Assembly: GCA_905250075.1 (NCBI GenBank)
Contig: CAJNOP010000056.1
Location: 425,687 to 489,686 of the forward strand
DNA: 64,000 bases
Source of the DNA: Rotaria sp. Silwood1
Taxonomy: Eukaryota; Rotifera; Eurotatoria; Philodinida; Philodinidae
Direction: 5' to 3'
The translations under genes were made by a program, and so were the position numbers. Below the pieces are notes generated by a model. That model worked only from the letters and a program-made list of their open reading frames with translations. It was not told the origin of the DNA and did not search any database. This document shows, piece after piece, positions 1-12,050 of the stretch (position 1 is its first letter; every line of letters begins with the position of its first letter).

Positions 1-2020
1 TGAAACAGGAAAAAAGGAGAAGTGTATCTATTAGTTCAGTTAAGCATGAAAAAATGAATCAAGATGAATAAAGAGAACACTCAGTTTTCAGAGAGAAGTT
101 GTTGTATTTCAGCACACTGTAATTAGGTCATTGAGTGATAGTTGCGTGTGTCAAGGTATGGAGCTTGATAGAGCGAACAAATAACAGTCCACAATCAGAC
201 ATTCAACTCGTTCAGATTTATGAGAAATTTAAATGATGTTCGAGGTCCAGCTGAATATTGGAATGTTACAGGCAATGCTTTTAAACCAAGTTCAATATCT
301 TGTAGCATCGCTAATCATCAATCAGCTCGATATTCAACACCCGCATAATCATTGATTTTTACGTCATTTATTCCTAACATGTCTTTGTTATATTTGAGTT
401 TCGATCGATTTTATGCAAACATCAGAAAGTCTTCATCGAGAACAGTATTAGATTTCATTTTACATGGAATTGTTGTATTGTCGACTAGTAGTGAATCGTG
501 GTAAGATTATATTCCTCTTTGCTCGCAAGCTTTAAAACTTGTTTATAATCTCCTAGCATGACATACCAAATATAGGCCAATTAGAAGAGCGATAGCTCTT
601 TTACTTGTTCTATAGATGCGTCTGGTATAACAGTAGTCGAAATCGTGAACTTCATGGTATGTTTTCGTTTTCAGAAAGTATAGAACGCAGCTCGTGTAAG
701 AAAAAACATTCGACGATCATCTGCTCTAATTTTTTTCAAAAGTGTGACACTCGTAAAAATAGCATCTAATCAATCTACAGTGTTCTTTCCATGGCTGGTA
801 TAAACGGGCAATATGGTCTTAAAAAAGGAACAAAATGAGTATCGTAAACAATTAACATTGTATTTATGTAATGCATCACAAATTACCTAAGATTCCTAAT
901 TAAAATCGGCACTTTAACAATGATATTCAGCAAACCTAATGCTACGGGGCTATGGATGTTTTCCTAAATTGTAGGCATCATATCTCTTCGAATTCTATGA
1001 GGGGGAAGCTGATATTTTAAACACTGGTAATTTCAATCAAGGTTTACTAAAGAAAAAATTTTGGAGAAATTCTGACATGTAGTTATCGAGAAAATCGAGG
1101 TTCAACAAAAGATTTTTCAGTTATCTCCAGACTCTTGATACCCATATATCTCCAATCAAGAATATCTTTTAGAGCCTAGATAGAATTCACTTAAATGAGC
1201 ATAGGATTTGCTTTATTTTGATTCTAATTTGTCAGTGTCTCCAGATTACTATATGGATTTTATACGCAATTCAAATTAAGGATAAAGTTCTATTTTTTCA
1301 ATGTTTGCAAACACTTCCAAACTATGAGTTTTAGAGATATTGCTATGGAAATTTTTGTATAGAGACAACTTTTTATGTTCTATCCAATGATAAAATTGAA
1401 ACTTCCAAAGAACGTTGTTGAAAGACAAAACAGACCAATTTTGGGGGCTAATTTTCGCCAAAATCGACTTTTGAGTCTATCATATCAACGTTAGCGCATA
1501 ATTAAAATCGAAACGAAGTATGAATTCTTACATAACTCGGTGAGATCTACAAAACTAGCATGGTTAAATCTTGCCGGCAAAAAGTCGTGTATAAAGTGGA
1601 CGGACCTGTGTGGAAGTACCTATATATTTATTCAACTATTTACTCATTATTCATTTAAATTATTCAATTTTTTTCTCTAGTTGTTGTCAATTTTGATGTA
1701 GAATGATAATCCAGTACAATATTCATATCTGTGATGCAATTAAAAAATAATTGTATTCAGTGATTTTTATCTTCTACATATAATTCATTCGCTATCCGAG
1801 TTATTATCGAACAATATATTGGTTATATATTCACAATAAAAAGCTTTATTAAATAAATTTCATATTCGAGCTTGAATTTTTTTTTGTACAAATTTATCGA
1901 GCAAAATATAGATTCTTGACGTAGGGTCGAGCAATACTTATTTTCTGAATTATTTAATTATTTTTCTAACAAATACTGATCAACGTTTTTCATCTATGAA
2001 GTTTCGTAATCACCCACGCA

Positions 2021-2285
2021 GACAGATAAACGCCAAAACGCCGTTTTGACGTGTTGAATGGTAGAATAGAAGAAAACAACGCTTTATAATGCGTTGACTG
2101 AACACATGAAGAAATAACCACGTTTCAACGCGTTTAGACAAAAAAATGAAAAAAAATGCATTATAACTCATTAATATGATGAATCAAAACGTTGAACCCA
2201 TTAAGACGGGTTTATTCTTGTGTAAACAGATTTTAATGCATTTCATAGGCAAATTGTAATGATTTGATGCGTTTTAATGTATTTT
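2021..2285. repeat. Degenerate AACGCG-rich repeat
   Basis: The stretch repeats short words of the type AAACGC, AACGCGTTT, CGTTTTGACG and TGCGTTTTAATG on both strands. The same vocabulary makes up the inverted-repeat element at 3900-4192 and recurs at about 48955-49090. I read it as a decayed member of that repeat family. No flanking duplication or coding capacity is visible. Confidence 0.45.
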
Positions 2286-3082
2286 TATATATCAAACAGG
2301 ATCAACTAAATAGGTATCGTTTAAACTCGTTTACTGTTACTTTTATTTTTTGTTCTAGTAACAACGCGCTTTAACTTGAATAAAACGAAAGCTTTCCACA
2401 AAGTTATCCATTTCTCCTATCCTGTTGGTGATAGCGCTAACCAGTAGCATCGAACTTCTTTGTTTCGTTGTTACAACAAGACGAAGAGCAACACTCATAA
2501 CTATTCAGTAATTCCTATTGTTCCTTATTCAATCAATACATATCATTCTATTTATTCCCAAGCATATAAGTTTATAAAAAAAGAGTCTTAATTAAATATT
2601 CTGTAATACAAGTAGGGATCCGTTTTTTTATTTCATCGATTCTCTGCTTAAATTTATTTTTCGTGCGCTAATCTTCTCAAGAATAACTCAGTCAAGTAAG
2701 TCCAAAAATCTCTTTTTCAAAATCAAAAATATTATTTTGATCATAAAAATCACTGAAGGTTCACATATTGTTTTTCACTCTTCCTCAGTTAGATCTCTAT
2801 TCTTGTCAAAATAATTATATATCATTTCAACAATAAAAGTATTCACCGACTAAAATTTAATTCCAATTATTCGAGGAAAAAATATTATATTCATAACAAA
2901 TTTTAATATGAATCTGTTAAATCTACATCAAAAAGCTCGCTACTACGAAAATAGTAGACATAAGAATAATTCATGATATGGATAAAAATATTAAAAAATT
3001 GTTCAGTCGTTTCTTTATTAACTTCCCCTTTGATAGAAATATTTTGATCTCTTAGTGCTTTTTGCCGTCGAAATGATATATA

Positions 3083-3130
3083 TATATGTTGTGGTCAAAA
3101 TTAAAATTTTAATTTTGACCACAACATATA
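3083..3130. repeat. Perfect 48-bp palindrome, no spacer
   Basis: Two 24-nt arms are exact reverse complements and meet at 3106/3107 with no loop. The left arm starts TATATGTTGTGG and the centre is AAAATTTT. The next base pair outward (3082/3131) already mismatches. A spacerless perfect palindrome can extrude as a cruciform and is normally lost quickly, so it is either recent or an assembly fold. Confidence 0.95.
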
Positions 3131-3375
3131 CATTCTAAATATGAAAAGGCATTACCAAATATATTTGGAGTAACAAAAAAGAAACTTCTATATTAAGTAC
3201 TTGATTCATTGTACTATATATTTAGGTGAATAGTGCTTATAGAGAAAAATAGTGTATGACGTGCGTTTCAGGTTTTCTACTTCATTATTTAGTTTCGAAA
3301 AACTTTTTAAATAGATCCAATGAGTAAGAACTGTGGCTAAGACTAGGAAAGAATAGATATAACTCATATACCTTC

Positions 3376-3899
3376 ATATTACAGACAATATTAAAATTCA
3401 GGATTTACTAGTAAATAAGAGATACCAAGTAACATCGATTCCAAGAAAGTCAGGAGTCAAAGAGCATACAACAATAGTGTAGTTTCATTTCTCTTCAGAG
3501 ATTAGATTCATGGCCATGTAATTGTAAATAATCTAGCAATAGTCTTCTAGCGAAATTTAACATATTTACTTTATCTTCCAAATAGTGAAAAAATCTCCTA
3601 GTGAATAAGCAAGATCCGACAATTTAAATTTAAAATGCATGAGATCCTTAACACTTAAGTTAGTTACTTTTTCTTGTAAATTTTTTTTATTATTTGGAAG
3701 ATAAAATAAAACAGAAAAGAATTGCTAGAAAGTTATCACTCGATTATTTACATTTACATGACCATGAATCTATTCTCTGAAAAGAAATGAAACTGCACTA
3801 CTGTTATATGCTCTTTAACTTCCGACTTTCTTCGAACCGATATTACCTGGTATCTCTTATGTATTAGTAAATACTGTATTTTAATATTGTTTGTAATAT
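3376..3899. repeat. Large foldback (inverted repeat), about 524 bp
   Basis: The left arm (about 3376-3540) and the right arm (about 3722-3899) are reverse complements over some 165-178 bp with scattered differences. The outer ends are ATATTAC and GTAATAT. A second pair nearer the centre matches 3566-3587 with 3689-3711. There is no open frame inside, so it is a non-autonomous foldback or MITE-like element. Its right edge abuts the next element exactly. Confidence 0.85.
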
Positions 3900-4192
3900 C
3901 CCAAGCAGTCAGAAAAGTTAAATGGACGCGTTATAACAACCGTTTTGCGTTTTATCTTGTAACGCATTTTGCACAGTCAAAAATGTCCGATTTTACGCGT
4001 TTTAAACTGTTGATCTCGAAAATGCGTTTTAATCGTTTGTCTCTTCTACCATTTTAACGTTGTGAAAGCTGAAAAAAATGCGATTGTTAAAACGCCAAAA
4101 TTCGGACATTTTTGATTGTGTAAAATGCGTTACAAGATAAAACGCAAAACGGTTGTTATAACGCGTCCATTTAACTTTTCTGACTGCTTGGG
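3900..4192. mobile_element. Young MITE-like inverted-repeat element
   Basis: The ends are CCCAAGCAGTCAG and its exact reverse complement. The first 70 or so bases of each arm appear identical, followed by a few substitutions, so the arms span about 110 bp around a 70-bp middle. The body is rich in CGCGTT and AACGC words. There is no coding capacity and I cannot identify a target-site duplication. It sits flush against the right edge of the 3376-3899 foldback, which suggests insertion at or into that element. High arm identity implies recent origin or gene conversion. Confidence 0.85.
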
Positions 4193-4957
4193 CAAAACTT
4201 ATATTGCACTTATTTCCGTATATTATGTTGGTATATTCATTTTCTATGTCTTGTACAAATGAAGGACAGTTATGTTGAATTCAGTTTTCTTCATATGATA
4301 CGCTTAAATGATTGAGAAATTAAACTTTGGTCACATGTACAGTTTTTTTTTGGACTGATACTCATAGCTCTTGAAGGTAGCTATAAGGTGAGAATGATTT
4401 CAGAGAGAACTTTGATAAAATTGATGAAGCAAAATGATAGAACGATTCTTTAGTATGGACATTTCGGATGTTTACGTTGACGGATATGTTTTGTGGGTTT
4501 TTTATATTGATTTCTCTTTTGTATTTGATTGAAAAACTGAATTAATGAAGCATTAATTATTGATTTTTTGAATCACCGATTTCTCGAATCGAGTGAGCAA
4601 GGTGTTTATTTGATAGATCTTGTCGAGTCGCATGGAGAGAACACTTCTGAGTGAATTGTGATATATTTTTCGCAATTTTGTATAGTTTTTGATGATATTT
4701 CGATTTTCGTAAGGAATGAGAGGTTTGTTTCAAACAAAGGTGGTGTGCATCTGGTGGAGCTCATCAAGTTTTACTTGAAGAGCAGCAGTTAATCGTAAAT
4801 CCTAACCTAAGATATCCTAAATATTTAAACTCGAATCTTTTGTCTGTTTAACTGGTTATATTTGTAATGGTGAAATTTTCTTTTTATGTCCTATGTATGT
4901 GTTTTTTTATTGAAATTTAAATGTCTTTCTCTTGAGTTATCCATTATAAAATTTGTT

Positions 4958-7900
4958 TTATGATTGAATGTTTGAAAGTAGTTGTTGTTTTGATAAACTC
5001 CGGAAATAGTCGGCACCACATTTTTGCATCCATCGAGAATTGTTTATAGGTGGATAATATAAGTAACATGTTGGATCGATAGGTGTTTTGAACTCATCTG
5101 ATGGTGGAGATTTGAATAATGATCCAAATGTACCCATTACACTAACAGATACAAATATTATAAGAAAAAGTCGATCGAAAACTAAAGCAATAAAACGCCA
5201 TTCTTCAGCGATCTAAATATAATAACAGAAAATACATAAAATTAGCAATGATACTAGAATTCATGGAAACATGAAATGAAATTTGTTTAATAGCTGAAGA
5301 GTTTAAGTATGATTTATAATATTGTACATGAAATCTTATCGAATCGACGATTGTTTGAATAAATCTTTTCTTTGGCTTTTATAGGATTCATATGACTATT
5401 TTTACTTTCTTTTTTTATCCAAAGCAATAGAGTTTCTTTGAAAATAAGTGATGCGGAAATATATATCACTGTTAGATGCTGTTCAATTTCATATTAAGAC
5501 TACGAATAAGTTTTGGTGAGATTCAGAAACATTTAAACTATTGAAACTCATGACCTCCTGTGAAAAAGTTATAACCACTGTAATGAAATTTTCACTGACA
5601 GTAATACATTCCTAAAAAAAACTCAAAACAAAGAAATTTGACTTATGATTTTTTTGTACAGACACGTTTGATCGTCCTGAAAGTTTCAATGAAAATGAAC
5701 ATGTCTTTCTCGAAATAGTCAATTGCGATAACCACTGAGGATTTACTATAGGAGAACACATTAGTTGAGTCTACTTTGAAATTGAATACTGCAAGAAAAT
5801 AGACGTTCATTTTCATTGAAACTTTCAGCACTATGAAGTTTGCTAATGAACAAAAATTTCTGTCAACATTTTCATTTTATTTTCATCGATTTCTCATTTT
5901 AGCATGTGCCCAATCAATTTTTCTATTCTTAGTTATTATCCTTGCACCAGGTCCAAGAATACGATGTCAAAGATGACATTTTCCGTCTTATTAAGAATGT
6001 AGTTCCTGTGGATATTTTATATCGATCATGATCAGTTTGTTGTTTGCTCTATCCACAGTTGTAGTCGACCTTCATCAACACCAAACAAAAGTTTTGAAAA
6101 TCGTCGAAAATTCGCCTTTTTTATACTTTTTTTTTCATCAATTCCAACTGATTTTAAGACTTGTATTTTGTATTAGACAAAAGCTACGAATCGGTTCGAA
6201 AGGAGCGTCCAAAATTGATCACAATTGACATGAAGAACCGGTAAGAGTTCGATAATTCTCAATACTAGCTACATGTTTTTTTTGCAAAAAGAACTAAAAC
6301 CAATTCCTTGAATTTCTCACCAAAGTTTAGAATATTTACAACGTTAAGAATTATCGAACTCCTTGTGATTCTTTACATTAACTGTAATCAGTCTTGATCC
6401 GATGCTATTTTTAGCTTTTGTCTCATGTAAAACACAAGTCTCAAAATCAATAGGAATCGGTCAATGCCAAAACCTTTGTTTTGCGTTTAATAAATTTCAA
6501 CTACAGCTTCGAATCTTTGACATTATGTTCTAGAAATTCATGTATTCCTATTAGTTACCTGTAATTGAAATCAAAATTCAATTGACTCTTCAAGCATGAA
6601 GTCAAATATATGACGAGAAAAAAATATTTTCTCGTACTTCAATCATGAACTACAAATCGATATGATAACCGAAACTTACTTCTTTTTCATTTTGAGCATT
6701 TTCAATTTGTTCTGCAATATAAGCAATATGATCAGCTGTTATTCTAGCAATATGTCTTCGTTGATCATTTTTCCATGGAAATGTTGATGATTGATTATCA
6801 ATATTTTCAGAAGAATTTGATTTTACATATACATATCTTGGTGGTATAGGTGGTCGCTCCATAAATAAAATTTTTGGTAAATAAACTAAAAGAAGCTTTC
6901 TAATTAAAGGGGACATGTGTGATGTTGAATGACGACGAAAATGTACATTTAATGTTATGATTGTTATTATAATCGATAAATTAACAATAACAATTGTAAA
7001 TAATAAATATTTACCAAGTAATGGGATAACTAATGATGTTGGTGGAATAAGTTCAATAAGTAATAAATAAAATACAAGTAAAGCAACAAGAATAGAAATA
7101 GATAATGTTATTTTCTTTTTACTGTCCGATGGTAAAAGAAAAACTAGTACAGCAAGCACAGATATATTAACGCATGGCACTATTAAATTAACTATATAAA
7201 ATAATGGTTTTCGTCGTACAGTACATGTAAATGTTAAATCAAGAAAAACTTCAACACAACATGCATATAATTTTTCATGACGAATAGCTCGAAGATCTTA
7301 AAAGAGTTTATTACAAAAAAAAAATAAATATATATTTATATGAATTATCATACTTAAAATTTCCCATTCAATAGATGGAGTATAATCTTCAAGGTCCCAA
7401 CCACGTTCAAGAACAGACGATTCATTATTAGTTAAAAATTGTAAATTAACAAGTGAACCCTAAAAAGCAAAATAAAATAAATTTTTAGTTAAAATAAATT
7501 TTCTTTTATATATTTACATGATATGACCATGTACCAAATTTAAGTGTACAATTTTGTCTATCAAATGGATAATATTGAATATCAATAAAACAATAAGATT
7601 TATAAACCATTGGAGGATTCTATTTAATGAAAATTAGGTTTTTTTCATTTAAAAAAAAACAAAAAACCAAGAAATAATATCGAATATCAACGAACCCATT
7701 GTACAACTCCATCATATCGAACTTGTACTTTTGATCTTGTTGTAATTTGATAATCACCATCAGCATCTGACATGAAAGGTAACAAGATTTTGATTATCTA
7801 TTTAAATAATAATATCTGATTTACTATTATAGAGAACAAGATCAGGTTTCCAGATTAATTCACTAGGAAGTTGTATGTATTCTACACCATCAAATTCTTC

Positions 7901-8601
7901 TGGTGACCATATAAAACTGAAATCTTGCCATTCCTAGATAATATATCAAAGATATTAAATTTAAAGAAAGGTACTAAGTGACTTACATGAAGTACGTAGA
8001 CATGTGTCTGCATTAATTGATTTTTTTCATCCTGAACGAAATTGGTAAACTATAGATTATTCATGTGTGTTTTGCTTTTCTTATTAGTGTTAGAAGATTA
8101 GGTACTATTGCTAATCTTATCAATAGTCATGTACTGGTTGACAGATGGGCTCTTTCATCTTGTTTATTCGTTACTTGAATTGAGACATGTATATGTATAC
8201 ATCCACGTCTTTTCTCTATACTTACAATTTTTCTACTGACAACAGGAAACAAGTACATCCCTATAAATTATATCCTTTCCTTTGTTGTAACTCAATTTTA
8301 TGACGCCAATACATATATACAAGAAAAAACTGAGTGATCGATTATTTCATATATATACATACAACATCAGCTATTTGAATAAGTTTAAGACCGATTTTGA
8401 CGTTAACAAGATCAGAATTATTTCTTACAGGACGAACATTTTTATTATAATTTGACATCAAATGATGATAAAGTTCATTAGCTTTTTGACAATGAACTAA
8501 AATAGAATACAATTGATTATTCGTGATGTTTCAATTATTTAACTACCTAAGGTTAATACGATATTAAATAAAATAAATGAATACAAAAAATATTGCTTCA
8601 T
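4958..8601 (-). CDS. Nicotinic acetylcholine receptor-type Cys-loop channel subunit
   Basis: Model: complement(join(4958..5212, 6680..7296, 7354..7459, 7518..7619, 7696..7766, 7825..7933, 7987..8031, 8363..8496, 8547..8601)), 1494 nt, 497 aa. A plasma-membrane ligand-gated ion channel subunit. Residues 1-20 form a signal peptide, followed by the N-terminal helix (NELYHHLM). The Cys-loop is C148 to C162 with 13 residues between ([15 protein letters not shown]). Vicinal C220-C221 mark an alpha-type, agonist-binding subunit. Four membrane segments follow; TM4 ([18 protein letters not shown]) lies in a distant last exon. In TM2 the usual Glu before the pore helix (-1' ring) is Lys (SKKKIT, about 267-269) and the 9' Leu is Val. 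The start follows a T-rich AG that could be a trans-splice acceptor. Class is sure; subunit orthology is not. Confidence 0.9.
5213..6679 (-). repeat. Repeat-filled last intron of the receptor gene
   Basis: This 1467-bp intron separates TM4 from the rest of the receptor. It holds a perfect 24-bp inverted repeat (5677-5700 and 5805-5828, ends CTGAAAGTTTCA) around a 104-bp loop. It also holds a degenerate foldback from about 5955 to 6535, whose halves (for instance about 6140-6265 and 6335-6460) match as reverse complements. No exon is visible inside it. Confidence 0.75.
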
Positions 8602-9794
8602 CTTGAATGAACAACAACAACAACAAGTACTTTAATAATGAATGGTATCATTTGTGTTTCGATGAATCCAGCTGTGGCAATGACCTCGTAGTTTTTTTTT
8701 CTATAGATTATAATGACGAATAATTGATAATGATCAACTTTGTAATAGTCATTTTCTCTTTTTTTCTTTCCATTTGGTTTATATAGTCTCGAATCGAAGC
8801 ACAAAAAAATGCAGTTCGTATGAGAAAGAGAGGCGAAGAAGAAGAAGAAAAAAAGAAGAGAGCAGATAGAGACGAAAGAAAGCGAGATGAAAGACACTCT
8901 TGTCATCAACTATAATATTGATGACAAGAAAAAAAAGCAACGTATACAGATAGAGAACGAGTGATGACAATTCCAAAATAAGCAGAAGAAATAGCATCCC
9001 TTCGTGCATATAGTTTGTTGACTAAATTAGTCATGCAAATATTGAGAAGGAAATGTTTGCCAATGGGAATACTCAATTGTCCATGGATTTATTATACGAG
9101 AAAGAAATCAAATTGAAGATATTGTAACCTTTCAATCTGATTTAATTTTCTCATCACTTATCATATTCTTGTATCTCAAAGTAAACCCTTGAATAATAAT
9201 GAAACTATTAGCAGAAAAAAAAAATCATATCCAGAAAAATTTTAATTAGTTGTTTTGATACAAATTTTTGTGTTACATTCTTTCTTATATTCCAAATATT
9301 TTGTTTATTACATTAATTAAGATGTGACAGAACCATCTGTTTCAATTGATAATTTTTTTTTATTAGTGCATGTTTCATGACGATGGGGGGTACTAAACGA
9401 ATCATTGTCTAATATTGATGCTTTCTTATTTCTTCGTATTTATCTCAATCATGCTTGTTCATTTGCATTTATTGATGCATGAACACTTTGAAAAGTCTTA
9501 TTTTCATTTAATCAAAATAATTTAACAGACAATGAAAATAACTCTAGAAACTTATTGGTATATCGTTAATGGTAAAACCGAAGTACATCATGGAAAATAG
9601 CAAAATTTTCTCTATCAATAAGACGAACAGCTGTATGTCTTTTTTATCGATTATGATAAGAGATACTCTTGAGTTCTAACTGATAAAATACAATTTTAAA
9701 TAAGTATACTCGTTACAATATGAACGGAAGCTTTATATCAATATTCAAAATATCGTTTTATTGTATAAATTAATTTAAAAAAAGATATGAACAA
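8602..9794. other. Intergenic interval between receptor and parkin-like gene
   Basis: The first 400 bases, upstream of the receptor on the minus strand, are purine/pyrimidine-biased low-complexity DNA and are the likely promoter and 5' region. The remainder is AT-rich with no exon that I can support. It ends in the 3' flank of the parkin-like gene. Confidence 0.5.
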
Positions 9795-10792
9795 TTAAAA
9801 CCAATGAGATTGGATACAATCAGTACGAAATTCTAGTTCACAAATCCAACACCATGTCATACCACAACGTGTACAAGATATTGCATTGCAACCACCTATG
9901 TATCAAATAATAAATATTTTATTTCAATAATTAAATTATCAGCTTTTTTTACGAACCATCTTTTTCAGTATTTACGGAACATCTTGGACATTTTTTGAAA
10001 GTACCTAATGATGATTCACGCTGACGACCAAATAATTGATTCCAAAACTAGTAAAATACCATAAAACTATGATGCGTATTTCTAAGAATCATCTTACTGA
10101 AAATGCTTGATTATCATTTTGTCTATCATCTTGACATGAACAAGTTCGAATTGTATCATCTTGCCAAAGCCTTTTACAACTTCGACAAAATGTTTTCTAA
10201 AATAAAAATTTTAAACAATTGAAATCAAATAAATATATCTTTTATCTTACTCCACAACCAATAGGTAATGGACAAAGTATTTTTAAATTATTTTCATCAA
10301 ATATAAGTCCACAACCACAAGATGGAGTTGGACAAATAACTCCATGATGATACAATACATATTCTTCAGCACCAAATGTTTTATATCGTTCATACTAATA
10401 ATAAATAATAATTTTAAATCTATGTATATTTATTTTGAATATACATACATTTGATTTATCCATTAAACGAAAAATATGTAATTCATGAAGAAGTGTATTT
10501 GGACAACCACATGGACATCCAAGACTATATCCAATATTTGAATCATATTTAAATTGACGACTATTAAGTTTTGTTATAGCATATTGTTTAAAACATGAAA
10601 GACATACATGATGATTACAATCGAATACAATAATTAAATTACTTTTAAAAGAAAAATATTTAGATAAATTTAAAGTTTCATTTAATTTACTTACTTATCA
10701 TATAAACAAATACAACATTCATGTTCAGTTTCATTGTCTTTTATTATTGATGATAAATGTACATCTGAAGTGCTACTGACTTGACAGGCCAT
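9795..10792 (-). CDS. Parkin-like RBR E3 ubiquitin ligase, short N-terminus
   Basis: Model: complement(join(9795..9895, 9957..10047, 10098..10196, 10251..10394, 10449..10641, 10695..10792)), 726 nt, 241 aa. RING1-IBR-RING2 order with parkin-specific stretches (NSRQF...GYSL, FGAEEYVL, GVICPTPSCGCGL) and the parkin-type end SHWF. RBR ligases pass ubiquitin through a RING2 cysteine, here C211 in GGCNAISC. The parkin partner His two residues later (human H433) is Ala213 and the Glu (human E444) is Thr222, while the visible zinc-binding cysteines of RING2 remain. The N-terminal ubiquitin-like domain and most of RING0 were not found upstream. An ORF just upstream (about 10868-10910) does not join in frame, so the start at 10792 is provisional. 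It may be a truncated paralogue or a gene with undetected 5' exons. Confidence 0.85.
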
Positions 10793-12050
10793 TACTTGTT
10801 GAATATATTCAATTTCATTTCTTATTGCTGAAATACGTATTGACCTCGTGCTTGTTTTTTGCTTACATCAGAAACGATAAATCCTATTGGTCTTTGTGAT
10901 TCTACCATTGCAAATTCTATTCGCAAGACGACGCTATCAATTTGTTCGATTTGTTTAATATATAATAAACAGAAGATAATTGACCCTCTAGGCATTAACC
11001 TTTAAGTTTTACATACAAAATAATCAATAATAGATAGATTTCATGATAATTTAGATCTGATTGACTTTCAAGGAAGAGTTTCTATATTAAGAATATATAA
11101 CTGAAGGCACAAAAAAATAATTATTTTGCTGCTTTCCAATGGTTAATGGTTGTTAGTGTAATAATAGAGTATATTCTTAATGTTAAATTACTGAGCATAT
11201 GCTTTATTCATTAATATATCCTGTTAAGAATACAGTTCATTGTGTAGAAAATAATAAGATATAATTACAAAAAGCTTGTTAGCGCAGCTCCTTTGGAGCT
11301 GAAATGTGGAACTCACGTATATCCTGCAAGCTTGTTATTTTAATGCATCATTTGTAAACTGAAAAATAGTTTTTTTTCAAATAATTATGAAAGCATTGAA
11401 ATATTCTATAGCAGTCGAACTCATATTCTTCATACTGTTCAAGTAGTTTTTTTTATTGTTAAATAAATCTGAAGCCTTTTGTGCGCGGTTGCTGAGGTCT
11501 GTAATGGGTAGGAAAAGCCGCAAAAACTTGAACTTAAAACTTACACTCATTATTTTCTTCGAAAATATACGTAAGTTTCACAAAACAGATCAATAGAAAC
11601 TTAAAATATCGATCTAGAGATAGAGTTCGAAATGATTATAAATTACTTACAAGAAAAAGTGATAAATATTTTTTATGATGCTTTCTTACTGACTTACTCA
11701 TTACATCTTTTATGAAACTCTGAACAATAAACTTCACTAGAGTACAATATTTTCAAAGCCAAGATATTGATTTACACGTCAAACGTTCTATCCATGTTCA
11801 CTTCTATTGAAATAATTTAAGTGCACATTTGTAGATAAGAACTAAATTATTAAGGTTTAATTTGTTCTGACTATAACGTCATTGTGAGACTTCAATCAAG
11901 AAAATAAACTCAACAAAGCATACGCATTTGCGAAATTTAATATCTCATAGAACAACTGTTCCATCTCTTCTTTTTCTTTTTATCAAAATATAATACTGTC
12001 GAAAAATTTTCTTTTCTTCTTTATTTAATAAAACAAAACAAAAACAAGCT
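10793..12050. other. Intergenic interval
   Basis: No supported gene. The part next to 10793 may contain 5' sequence of the parkin-like gene. A short stretch around 11275-11335 has local self-complementarity (AGCTCC...GGAGCT) of unknown meaning. The rest is AT-rich with no pattern I can name. Confidence 0.45.

Larger units (their letters stand above)
1..4957. other. Gene-free repeat-rich region
   Basis: I see no convincing exon on either strand. Open frames are short and have no recognisable family. The stretch holds AACGCG-rich repeats (about 2021-2285), a perfect 48-bp palindrome (3083-3130), a 524-bp foldback (3376-3899) and a young 293-bp inverted-repeat element (3900-4192), each listed separately. 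The part nearest 4957 is the downstream flank of the receptor gene on the minus strand. Confidence 0.6.
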
